DNA of 7,004 bases from Betaproteobacteria bacterium. Its GTDB lineage: Bacteria > Pseudomonadota > Gammaproteobacteria > Burkholderiales > SG8-39. The stretch covers positions 1-7,004 of the forward strand of contig DAHVFK010000183.1 of NCBI GenBank assembly GCA_027317055.1, read 5' to 3'. Positions 1 to 6,610 of the stretch are shown here, in pieces. The position numbers and the translations under genes were made by a program. Position 1 is the first letter of the stretch. Every line of letters starts with the position of its first letter. The notes below the pieces were generated by a model, which was not told where the DNA came from, did no database searches, and saw only the letters and a program-made list of their open reading frames with translations.

Positions 1-495
1 TTCCAGGAATACGCGCAGTTCTTCCGGCTTCGCCTCGATCACGCGCGAGATCATCCCTTGCTCTATGATCGCGTAAGCTCGCGGCCCAAGGCCCGTGCCT
101 AGGAACATGTCTGTGATATCGCGCCGCCGAACGTGCGTGTTATTGATGTGGTAGGACGACTCCCCGTCTCGCTGCAGCACGCGCTTGACCGAGATCTCGG
201 CATACTGGGACCACTGACCGGCGGCACGCCCCTGCGAATTGTCGAACAGCAACTCGACGCTCGCTCGCGCCAAGGGCTTGCGGTTCACCGAACCATTGAA
301 GATGACGTCTTGCATCGAATCGCCGCGCAATGCCGAAGCGCGCGACTCGCCGAGTACCCAGCGCACGGCGTCTATCACATTGGATTTGCCACAGCCGTTC
401 GGCCCCACGATGCCGACCAATTGGCCCGGCACGTGAATGGACGTTGGGTCGACGAACGACTTGAAACCTGAAAGCTTGATCTGCGTAAGGCGCAC
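1..495 (-). CDS. smc: Chromosome partition protein SMC, N-terminal part (runs off left edge)
   Basis: The reverse complement reads 165 codons from a GTG at 495 and is still open at position 1. It begins MRLTQIKLSGFKSF, the standard proteobacterial SMC start. Walker A (GPNGCGKSN) is at residues 31-39. The Q-loop segment AYAIIEQGMIS has its Gln at residue 146. The stretch is thus the N-terminal half of the ATPase head; the coiled coil, hinge and Walker B/signature half lie outside the window. SMC is the ATP-driven ring subunit of the SMC-ScpAB condensin, which organises and helps segregate the nucleoid. An in-frame TAA at 504-502, three codons upstream, makes the GTG at 495 the only sensible start. 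No clear Shine-Dalgarno is visible before it. The gene is divergent from queF. Family assignment is very secure; the gene is partial only because of the window edge. Confidence 0.97.
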   Translation of the reverse strand, partial: MRLTQIKLSGFKSFVDPTSIHVPGQLVGIVGPNGCGKSNVIDAVRWVLGESRASALRGDSMQDVIFNGSVNRKPLARASVELLFDNSQGRAAGQWSQYAEISVKRVLQRDGESSYHINNTHVRRRDITDMFLGTGLGPRAYAIIEQGMISRVIEAKPEELRVFLE

Positions 496-613
496 GGATC
501 GTTATCGAATTCGAGAAGAATTTAGTTGCGGCGAGAGGGAAACACCGCCAGAAAAAACGTCCGGCATGATACCATTTTCGCGCAGGCTTTCGCTCATTTC
601 CCGCTGGCAAAAA
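496..613. other. Divergent intergenic region between smc and queF
   Basis: This 118-base gap must carry the start signals for both smc (minus) and the queF-dap gene string (plus). I see no strong sigma70 promoter pair. A weak plus-strand -10 candidate, TACCAT with an upstream TG, lies at 570-575 without a good -35. A weak minus-strand candidate (TAAATT, read from 526 to 521) also lacks a -35. A 4-bp stem is possible, GCGG at 528-531 with CCGC at 545-548, followed by an A-rich run at 552-557. The queF reading frame stays open leftward through this region to an ATG at 437, but the upstream codons do not resemble QueF and enter smc antisense. Confidence 0.6.
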
Positions 614-1033
614 ATGGCATCGCGCGCATCCGGCAAGACGCTACAGACCTTCCCCAATCCGAATCCCGGGCGCGACTTTCGCATTCACGTGGAAATACCG
701 GAATTCACTTGTCTCTGCCCCATCACGGGGCAGCCCGACTTCGCCGTGTTGGCGCTCGACTACGTGCCTGAGCGCGCGTGCGTCGAGCTGAAATCGCTCA
801 AGCTCTATGTCTGGTCATTCCGCGATCAAGGCGCTTTTCACGAGGCAGTCACCAACCAGATCCTGAGCGATCTCGTGCGCGCCGTCCGCCCGCGCTACAT
901 GCGGCTGACTGCATGCTTCAACGTGCGGGGCGGCCTCTTCACCACGGTCGTCGCCGAGCACCGCAAGCGCGGCTGGCGCCCGCCGCCTTCTGTGCAGCTC
1001 GACGCCTTGCCAGACGCTGAACCGCGGCGATGA
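614..1033 (+). CDS. queF: NADPH-dependent 7-cyano-7-deazaguanine reductase QueF (short type)
   Basis: QueF reduces preQ0 to preQ1 with two NADPH in the queuosine pathway, in the cytosol. The 139-residue product matches the short, unimodular QueF family. The motif EFTCLCPITGQPDF at residues 30-43 contains the thioimide-forming Cys35 and catalytic Asp42, spaced seven apart as in the Bacillus enzyme (Cys55/Asp62). ELKSLKLY is at 58-65, and the substrate-binding His76-Glu77 pair lies in GAFHE. The start at ATG 614 gives the usual family length and N-terminus (MASRASGKTLQTFPNPNP). The frame is open further upstream, with ATGs at 566 and 437, but those extensions do not look like QueF. No Shine-Dalgarno is obvious at 614. 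The stop overlaps the dapC start (ATGA, 1030-1033), which implies translational coupling. Function is secure; the start is probable. Confidence 0.95.
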   Translation: MASRASGKTLQTFPNPNPGRDFRIHVEIPEFTCLCPITGQPDFAVLALDYVPERACVELKSLKLYVWSFRDQGAFHEAVTNQILSDLVRAVRPRYMRLTACFNVRGGLFTTVVAEHRKRGWRPPPSVQLDALPDAEPRR

Positions 1034-2223
1034 ATCCCCGTCTCGCTGCACTGCAGCCCTATGCCTTCGAGAAGCTGCGTGCGCTGCTCGATGGCGTCGC
1101 GCCGAACCCGGATCTGCGGCCGATCAATTTGTCGATCGGCGAGCCCAAGCACCCGACGCCCGCGCTGATCCGCGAAGCGCTGACCAGCGCGCTGGACGGG
1201 CTTTCCGCCTATCCGGCGACGGCCGGGACGCCTGCGCTGCGCAAAGCGATTGCCGAATGGCTCGCGCACCGCTATGGGCTACCCCCCGTCGACGCGGCGA
1301 CCGAGGTCTTGCCGGTGAACGGCTCGCGCGAAGCCTTGTTCGCCTTCGCGCAGTCCGTGGTCGACCCTCTTGGCGGCAAGGCGAAGGTTGTTTGCCCGAA
1401 TCCCTTCTACCAAATCTACGAAGGTGCGGCGATCCTGGCGGGCGCCACCCCTTTGTATCTCAATGCGGACGAGCGATCCGGTTTCCGCGTGCGCTACGAC
1501 ACGCTGCCGGCCGCCGAGTGGCGCAACGTCCAGCTGGTTTACGCCTGCTCCCCGGCCAACCCGAGCGGAAGCGTCATGCGGCTGGAGGACTGGAGACTGC
1601 TTTTCGAGCTTTCCGAGCGCCACGGATTCGCAATCGCGTCGGACGAATGTTATTCCGAGCTGTACTTCGACGAAGCCAGACCGCCCCTCGGCGCACTCGA
1701 AGCCTCGCATCGCCTCGGCCGCAAGGGCTACGCCGGGCTGGTCGTGTTCTCGAGCCTATCCAAGCGCTCCAACGCGCCGGGCATGCGCTCGGGCTTCGTC
1801 GCCGGCGACGCCAAGCTGCTGCAGGAGTTCGTCCTCTACCGCACCTACCACGGCTCCGCGATGAGCTTGACCGTGCAGCAAGCCTCCATTGCCGCGTGGC
1901 GCGACGAGGCGCATGTGCGCGAGAACCGGCGCCTGTATGTGGAAAAATTCCGTGCCGTGCTGCCACTGGTCGGCGCCCCGCTCTCGGCCAGCATGCCGGA
2001 AGGAGGCTTTTACCTCTGGATCCGCACGCCAATCGACGACCGCGAATTCGCACGGCGCCTGCAGCACGAATATAATGTGCTCGTTTTGCCAGGCAGCTAC
2101 CTCGCGCGCGATGCGCAGGGCGAAAATCCCGGGCGTAATCGGGTGCGCGTAGCGCTCGTCGCGCCACTCGCCGAATGCGTCGAAGGCGCGGAGCGCATCA
2201 ACCGATTTGCCCGTACACTCTGA
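1030..2223 (+). CDS. dapC: N-succinyldiaminopimelate aminotransferase DapC
   Basis: This is a 397-residue fold-type I PLP aminotransferase (class I/II). It is assigned to the transamination of N-succinyl-2-amino-6-ketopimelate with glutamate, giving N-succinyl-LL-diaminopimelate, in the succinylase branch of lysine and peptidoglycan precursor synthesis. The Schiff-base lysine is Lys245 in SSLSKRSN. PLP ring contacts are Asn177 (SPANPSG), Asp205 and Tyr208 (SDECYSELYFDE). The substrate carboxylate-binding arginine is Arg373 (NRVRVALV). Sequence features alone fit several aminotransferases of this class, so the specific substrate is called mainly from position directly before dapD, the arrangement known for dedicated DapC in Bordetella. 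The ATG overlaps the queF stop by four bases, and dapD follows after six bases. Confidence 0.93.
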   Translation: MNPRLAALQPYAFEKLRALLDGVAPNPDLRPINLSIGEPKHPTPALIREALTSALDGLSAYPATAGTPALRKAIAEWLAHRYGLPPVDAATEVLPVNGSREALFAFAQSVVDPLGGKAKVVCPNPFYQIYEGAAILAGATPLYLNADERSGFRVRYDTLPAAEWRNVQLVYACSPANPSGSVMRLEDWRLLFELSERHGFAIASDECYSELYFDEARPPLGALEASHRLGRKGYAGLVVFSSLSKRSNAPGMRSGFVAGDAKLLQEFVLYRTYHGSAMSLTVQQASIAAWRDEAHVRENRRLYVEKFRAVLPLVGAPLSASMPEGGFYLWIRTPIDDREFARRLQHEYNVLVLPGSYLARDAQGENPGRNRVRVALVAPLAECVEGAERINRFARTL

Positions 2224-2229
2224 GAAACC

Positions 2230-3051
2230 ATGGAATCCGCACGCAAGACGATCGACGAAGCCTGGGACGAGCGCGCGACGATCAGTCCCTCGTCGGTACC
2301 GGGGGCGCTGCGCGAGGCCGTCGAGTTCGTGCTCGCGGCGCTGGATGCGGGGCGGCTGAGGGTATGCGAGAAGAACGCAGGCAGCTGGGTCACCCATCAA
2401 TGGATCAAGAAGGCGGTGCTGCTATCGTTCAGAATCGAGGACAATCGCCTTATGGAGGGCGGAGCGAGCCGCTATTTCGACAAAGTTCCATCCAAGTTCG
2501 CGGGCTACGATGCGGCACAGTTCAACGCAGGCGGGTTTCGTGTCGTCCCGCCGGCCATGGTGCGCCGCGGGTCGTATATCGGGCGCAACGTGGTGCTGAT
2601 GCCCTCCTACGTGAACATCGGCGCCTACGTCGACGAGGGAACGATGGTCGACACCTGGGCGACCGTGGGGTCTTGCGCCCAGATCGGGAGGGACGTGCAT
2701 CTCTCGGGCGGGGTCGGCATCGGCGGAGTGCTGGAGCCCCTGCAAGCGAACCCGGTCATCATCGAAGACAACTGCTTCATCGGCGCGCGCTCGGAAGTCG
2801 TCGAGGGCGTAATCGTCGAGGAAAACAGCGTGATCTCGATGGGTGTGTTTATCGGACAGAGCACCAGAATCTTCGACCGGGAGAGCGGCGAGATCATGTA
2901 CGGGCGCGTGCCTTCGGGCTCTGTGGTCGTGCCGGGCACGCTGCCGTCGGGTGATCGAAGTTGCGCGCTGTATTGCGCAGTCATCGTCAAGAAGGTCGAC
3001 GCGAAGACAAGGGCGAAAACGAGCCTGAACGAGCTTTTGCGGGGCGATTAG
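2230..3051 (+). CDS. dapD: 2,3,4,5-tetrahydropyridine-2,6-dicarboxylate N-succinyltransferase DapD
   Basis: DapD transfers succinyl from succinyl-CoA to tetrahydrodipicolinate, the committed step of the succinylase DAP/lysine branch, as a cytosolic trimer. The 273-residue protein is collinear with E. coli DapD and nearly the same length. The N-terminal helical domain contains WVTHQW and KKAVLLSFRI. The middle shows the left-handed beta-helix of imperfect hexapeptide repeats, with the hallmark stretches MPSYVNIGAYVDEGTMVDTW, GSCAQIG, HLSGGVGIGGVLEPLQA and NCFIGARSEVVEGV. The C-terminal part contains LYCAVIVKKVDAKTR. The start is the ATG six bases after the dapC stop; the upstream TGAGAAA is only a weak ribosome site, so coupling to dapC translation is likely. 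No missing key segments are seen. Confidence 0.98.
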   Translation: MESARKTIDEAWDERATISPSSVPGALREAVEFVLAALDAGRLRVCEKNAGSWVTHQWIKKAVLLSFRIEDNRLMEGGASRYFDKVPSKFAGYDAAQFNAGGFRVVPPAMVRRGSYIGRNVVLMPSYVNIGAYVDEGTMVDTWATVGSCAQIGRDVHLSGGVGIGGVLEPLQANPVIIEDNCFIGARSEVVEGVIVEENSVISMGVFIGQSTRIFDRESGEIMYGRVPSGSVVVPGTLPSGDRSCALYCAVIVKKVDAKTRAKTSLNELLRGD

Positions 3052-3070
3052 ACCGCTGTGGTGAGATTGC

Positions 3071-3078
3071 AGGGGGGG
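3071..3078 (+). promoter_or_regulatory. Ribosome binding site of the pilU-like gene
   Basis: A purine run AGGGGGGG lies five bases before the ATG at 3084. It is the clearest Shine-Dalgarno in the gene string. It fixes the start against the longer open frame, which would begin inside dapD. It also suggests this gene is translated independently of dapD, unlike the overlapping junctions at 1030 and 4283. Confidence 0.65.
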
Positions 3079-3083
3079 TAGTC

Positions 3084-4286
3084 ATGTCGGCGATCAAGCG
3101 CTTGTTTCAATTGATGGCGGAGAAGAACGCCTCTGACATCTTCCTGTCGGTCGGCGCGCCGATCAACATCAAGATCAACGGCGTTTCCATGCCCGTGAAT
3201 CAGACAATCATGACGGCGGAGACCGTCAAGCAGCTCCTGTACGAAATCCTCACGGAAAAGCAGATTCGCGAGTACGAAGATGAGATGGAGCTGAACACGG
3301 GATATACCTTCGAGGGTGTCGGCAGCTTTCGCATCAGCGCATTCCGCCAGAAGCAAACCCCGGCGGTCGTGGTGCGTTACATCCCCGGCGTCATCCCGCC
3401 TCTGGACAGTCTCGGCCTTCCGCCCATACTGAAAGAAGTGATCATGCAGAAGCGCGGCCTGATGCTCATGGTCGGCGCCACGGGTTCCGGCAAGTCCACC
3501 TCGCTAGCAGCGATGCTCGACTATCGCAACTCACTCCAGACGGGCCATATCCTGACCCTTGAGGATCCGGTCGAGTATATATTCAAAAACAAAAAATCGA
3601 TCGTCAACCAGCGCGAAATCGGTACCGACACGAAGGCCTTCTGGGTGGCCCTAAGGAATGCCCTGCGGCAGGCTCCAGATTGCATCTTGATCGGCGAGAT
3701 TCGAGACAAGGAAACGATGGCGATGGCGCTGGCATACGCCCAATCGGGCCACCTTTGCCTTGCGACCCTGCACGCCAATAACAGCTATCACGCGATGAAT
3801 CGGATCATCAACTTCTATCCGCTTGAGAATCGGCCGAGTCTGCTGTTGGACCTCGGCGCTACGCTCCAGGCAGTCATCTCGCAGCGTCTCGTGCGCACCA
3901 AGACCGGCAGGCGGGCCGCGGCCGTGGAAGTGCTGCTCAATACACGCCACGTCCAGGAGCTAATTGAAAAGGGCGAGATCAACGAGATCAAGGAGGCACT
4001 CGAAAAGAGCATGGCACCGGGATCGCAGACGTTCGAGCAGGCACTCTTCCGTTTGTTCATGGACGGTCACATCACCCAGGATGAGGCAATGTCGAATGCG
4101 GATTCCGCCACAAACATGCTTTGGCTGATCAATCAGGCTACCGCGGGGGAGGTCACGTCCGACCATGCCACCCCCGAAACTCCGCACGAACCGGTTCCGA
4201 CCGACGAGCAGAACCCAGATGAAGATCCCTACTCCCGCACGACCGACGTCACCCAGTTCAGGGACATCAAGATCGACATGTCGTGA
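3084..4286 (+). CDS. pilU: PilT/PilU-family type IV pilus retraction ATPase, PilU-like
   Basis: This is a 400-residue secretion-superfamily ATPase. Walker A GATGSGKS is at residues 131-138 (Lys137). The Asp-box region contains LEDPVEYIF. The Walker B region ILIGEIRD has Glu205. The His-box GHLCLATLHANN has His224 and His231. The N-terminal PAS-like domain starts IKRLFQLMAEKNASDIFLSVG. Similarity along the length is closest to PilU (for example GRRAAAVEVLLNT, SQTFEQALFRL and the ADSATN segment). The AIRNLIRE motif typical of PilT is absent. PilU works with PilT at the inner-membrane base of type IV pili to power retraction. Residues 352-400 form an acidic, Pro-rich tail beyond the family core, ending FRDIKIDMS. 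The gene lies between dapD and dapE, and its stop overlaps the dapE GTG. A non-pilus or PilT paralogue role cannot be excluded. Confidence 0.9.
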   Translation: MSAIKRLFQLMAEKNASDIFLSVGAPINIKINGVSMPVNQTIMTAETVKQLLYEILTEKQIREYEDEMELNTGYTFEGVGSFRISAFRQKQTPAVVVRYIPGVIPPLDSLGLPPILKEVIMQKRGLMLMVGATGSGKSTSLAAMLDYRNSLQTGHILTLEDPVEYIFKNKKSIVNQREIGTDTKAFWVALRNALRQAPDCILIGEIRDKETMAMALAYAQSGHLCLATLHANNSYHAMNRIINFYPLENRPSLLLDLGATLQAVISQRLVRTKTGRRAAAVEVLLNTRHVQELIEKGEINEIKEALEKSMAPGSQTFEQALFRLFMDGHITQDEAMSNADSATNMLWLINQATAGEVTSDHATPETPHEPVPTDEQNPDEDPYSRTTDVTQFRDIKIDMS

Positions 4287-5425
4287 CGGCGGCCATAGTG
4301 ACGGAAACCCTCGAACTTGCGAAGGACCTGATCGCGCGCCGCTCGGTGACCCCGCATGACGCGGGCTGCCAGGCATTGATCGGTGCGAGACTGGCCGCCG
4401 CCGGATTCACGTGCGAAAACCTTCGCTACGGTGAGGTCAGCAACCTCTGGGCACGGCGCGGCAGGGTCCCTCCGCTTCTGTGCTTTGCCGGGCACACAGA
4501 CGTGGTGCCGCCCGGCCCCCTCGATCAGTGGCAATCCGACCCCTTCCTGCCGACGATTCGCGATGGACGCCTGTACGGACGAGGCGCAGCCGACATGAAA
4601 TCCTCGATTGCCTCGTTTGTGACGGCCACCGAGGCCTTCGCGCGCGAGCGCCCGGGTCATTCCGGTTCGATCGCGTTCCTCATCACCTCGGACGAGGAGG
4701 GCCCTTCAGTCGACGGCACGGCGCGCGTGGTGGAGCGGCTCAAGCAGCGCGGCGAATCGATGGATTACTGTATCGTGGGCGAACCGTCGTCGGTCGAGGC
4801 TCTGGGCGACTCGATAAAGAACGGTCGGCGCGGTTCTCTTTCGGGCCGACTTACGGTTCGGGGCATTCAAGGGCACATCGCCTACCCGCATCTCGGACGC
4901 AACCCGATTCATCTGATCGCGCCCACCCTGGCCGAGTTGGTCGCGACGCGTTGGGACGAGGGCGACGAGCACTTTCCTCCTACCTCCTGGCAGGTTTCGA
5001 ATATTCATGGCGGTACGGGTGCGACCAACATCATTCCGGGTTCGATCGAGATCGATTTTAATTTTCGCTTCTGTGCAAAAAGCAGCGAACAATCGCTCAA
5101 GCAACGCCTGGAGGACATCCTTCGCAAGCACGGACTGGACTACGGCATCCAGTGGATCCTTTCGGGGCGACCCTTCGTCACGCGCAGCGGCGAACTGGTG
5201 GAGGTCGTCAGGCGCGCGGTTTTCGAGCATACCGGGCGTACGCCCGAACTTTCCACGGCGGGTGGAACGTCCGACGCCCGCTTCATTGCGCAAATCTGCT
5301 CCCAGATCGTCGAGCTGGGCCCGGTCAATGCGACCATTCACAAGCTGAACGAAAATATCGAGTTGGCGGCGCTCGAGCAGCTGCCTGGGATCTACCTCGA
5401 CGTTCTCAGGGCCCTTCTCCCTTAG
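4283..5425 (+). CDS. dapE: Succinyl-diaminopimelate desuccinylase DapE
   Basis: DapE hydrolyses N-succinyl-LL-diaminopimelate to succinate and LL-diaminopimelate. It is a di-zinc M20 peptidase-family enzyme acting in the cytosol. Using the GTG at 4283, the product has 380 residues. All metal and catalytic positions align with the Haemophilus enzyme at a constant +4 offset: His71 and Asp73 (AGHTDVV), Asp104 (GRGAADMK), Glu138 and Glu139 (TSDEEG), Glu167 (VGEPSS) and His353 (ATIHK). The NGRRGSL and GTSDARFIA segments are also typical. The GTG at 4283 overlaps the pilU stop (GTGA). A second in-frame GTG at 4298 gives MTETLELAKDLI, which fits the family N-terminus equally well, so the true start may be five codons later. 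Neither has a strong ribosome site. Confidence 0.97.
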   Translation: MTAAIVTETLELAKDLIARRSVTPHDAGCQALIGARLAAAGFTCENLRYGEVSNLWARRGRVPPLLCFAGHTDVVPPGPLDQWQSDPFLPTIRDGRLYGRGAADMKSSIASFVTATEAFARERPGHSGSIAFLITSDEEGPSVDGTARVVERLKQRGESMDYCIVGEPSSVEALGDSIKNGRRGSLSGRLTVRGIQGHIAYPHLGRNPIHLIAPTLAELVATRWDEGDEHFPPTSWQVSNIHGGTGATNIIPGSIEIDFNFRFCAKSSEQSLKQRLEDILRKHGLDYGIQWILSGRPFVTRSGELVEVVRRAVFEHTGRTPELSTAGGTSDARFIAQICSQIVELGPVNATIHKLNENIELAALEQLPGIYLDVLRALLP

Positions 5426-5432
5426 CACCGAA

Positions 5433-6371
5433 ATGCCGCCAACCGGGCCTGCCACAACAGTAGGCGGGTTGTTCCGCGATATCGTCCGCCGCCTCCAGCG
5501 CGCGACTCTGCATTACGGACACGGCACCCACAACGCGCGCGACGACGCGGCCTACCTCATCCTTCACACGCTTCACTTGCCGCTGGATGACCTGGGCCCA
5601 CACCGGCAGCGAATCGTGGCGCCGGGCGAGCAGCGCCGCGTCTTGGCGCTCGTCGAACGGCGTGTGCGCGAGAAGATCCCGGTCGCGTACTTAACGCAGG
5701 AAGCCTGGCTCGGCGAATACAGCTTCTACGTCGATCAACGGGTCATTATCCCGCGCTCGTTCATCGCCGAGCTGGTGCGGGAGCGCTTCGAGCCTTGGCT
5801 GCAGCGTCCGGTTCGGAGCGCGCTCGACCTCTGCACCGGATCCGGTTGCCTCGCAGTTCTGCTCGCCAAGACATTTCCCGCAGCCCGCGTGGATGCCGCC
5901 GACCTGTCGCCAGGAGCACTCGCCGTCGCGCGCCGTAACGTCACGCGCTATCGTCTCGGGCGCCGCATTCGCCTCGTCCGTTCGGACCTCTTTTCGCGCC
6001 TGAAGGACCGCCGCTACGATCTGATCGTGTGCAACCCGCCCTACGTGAACGCAGCGTCAATGCGCGCGTTGCCGCGTGAGTACCGCCACGAACCTGAACT
6101 TGCCCTTTCCGGCGGTGCAGACGGACTCACCCTGGTAAGGAAGATCCTCGCAGCCGCCGCACAGCACTTGCAGCCGGGCGGTTCGCTGGTGTGCGAGATC
6201 GGGCACAACCGGCGGGTACTCGAGCGCGCCTATCCGTCGGTTCCTTTCGCCTGGCCGGGGACCAGCACTGGCCTCGGCCACGTGCTCGTGCTCGAGCGCA
6301 AGGCGCTCGTTCCGCTCAGCCCGGCGACGCCTCCATCAAGACCCGCCAGCAAGGGACGAAACGAGCGATGA
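5433..6371 (+). CDS. prmB: Ribosomal protein L3 N5-glutamine methyltransferase PrmB
   Basis: PrmB methylates a glutamine side chain of ribosomal protein L3 using S-adenosylmethionine, during 50S assembly. The 312-residue protein has the helical N-terminal substrate domain, then the linker IIPRSFIAELV (residues 105-115) that helps separate PrmB from the release-factor enzyme PrmC. The Rossmann methyltransferase core follows: motif I DLCTGSGCLAV (132-142), the acidic AADLSPGAL region (155-163), and the catalytic NPPY (201-204). EYRHEPELAL and GADGL follow. The start ATG is seven bases after the dapE stop. The last roughly 25 residues, after VLVLERK, are a Pro/Arg-rich extension of unclear value. 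The stop lies two bases from the convergent tRNA-His 3' end. PrmC is the main alternative and is less likely because of the PRSFIAEL signature. Confidence 0.94.
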   Translation: MPPTGPATTVGGLFRDIVRRLQRATLHYGHGTHNARDDAAYLILHTLHLPLDDLGPHRQRIVAPGEQRRVLALVERRVREKIPVAYLTQEAWLGEYSFYVDQRVIIPRSFIAELVRERFEPWLQRPVRSALDLCTGSGCLAVLLAKTFPAARVDAADLSPGALAVARRNVTRYRLGRRIRLVRSDLFSRLKDRRYDLIVCNPPYVNAASMRALPREYRHEPELALSGGADGLTLVRKILAAAAQHLQPGGSLVCEIGHNRRVLERAYPSVPFAWPGTSTGLGHVLVLERKALVPLSPATPPSRPASKGRNER

Positions 6372-6373
6372 AA

Positions 6374-6449
6374 TGGGGTGGCCGATGGGACTCGAACCCA
6401 CAACAACTGGAATCACAATCCAGGACTCTACCGTTGAGCTACGGCCACC
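6374..6449 (-). tRNA. tRNA-His (anticodon GTG)
   Basis: The reverse complement folds as a full cloverleaf. The acceptor GTGGCCG pairs with CGGCCAC, and the extra encoded G-1 at 6449 faces C73, the identity feature of tRNA-His. The anticodon stem CTGGA/TCCAG encloses loop TTGTGAT, with anticodon GTG at 6416-6414. The T-loop TTCGAGT and an encoded 3' CCA (6376-6374) are present. It closely resembles the E. coli tRNA-His. It is the last gene of the Pro-Arg-His operon, and its 3' end abuts the convergent prmB gene. G34 of this tRNA is a standard target of queuosine, to which QueF in this window contributes. Confidence 0.97.
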
Positions 6450-6519
6450 GTTGAAGAACCACTACCTAAATCTGTCTCCAAACCTTACTCGCCCTGCGGC
6501 GCGATCGTGGATGCGATTC
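6450..6519 (-). other. Spacer between tRNA-Arg and tRNA-His
   Basis: This 70-base spacer in the tRNA precursor has no terminator-like hairpin with a T-run and no obvious promoter. It is therefore probably transcribed and removed by processing. I see no further gene in it. Confidence 0.5.
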
Positions 6520-6596
6520 TGGCCTGCCCGGCGGGATTCGAACCCACAACCCCCAGCTTAGAAGGCTGGTGCTCTATCCGGTTGAGCTACGGGCAG
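6520..6596 (-). tRNA. tRNA-Arg (anticodon TCT)
   Basis: A complete 77-base cloverleaf reads on the minus strand. The acceptor CTGCCCG pairs with CGGGCAG, the discriminator is G73, and the 3' CCA is encoded at 6522-6520. The D-arm GCTC/GAGC is intact. The anticodon stem CCAGC/GCTGG has loop CTTCTAA, with anticodon TCT at 6562-6560, and the T-loop is TTCGAAT. It reads AGA/AGG codons, which are rare in a GC-rich genome. It is the middle gene of the operon, 14 bases from tRNA-Pro. Confidence 0.97.
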
Positions 6597-6610
6597 CCTG
6601 CCTGCAAAGC

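Noticed and set aside
140..610. Minus-strand 156-codon frame overlapping smc in another phase
   Set aside because: The real smc frame, with Walker A and Q-loop, occupies the same strand. This frame is Arg/Ala-rich shadow sequence of GC-rich coding DNA.
437..613. N-terminal extension of the queF frame back to ATG 437
   Set aside because: The extra 59 residues overlap the start of smc in antisense, do not resemble QueF, and would make the protein much longer than the short-type family.
1257..2400. Long open frames inside dapC in other frames, on both strands
   Set aside because: They are Arg/Ala/Pro-rich shadows of a GC-rich gene, with no domain signatures. DapC is complete with all PLP residues.
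2961..3083. N-terminal extension of the pilU-like frame into dapD
   Set aside because: The added residues come from out-of-frame dapD. The strong ribosome site at 3071-3078 and the family N-terminus support ATG 3084.
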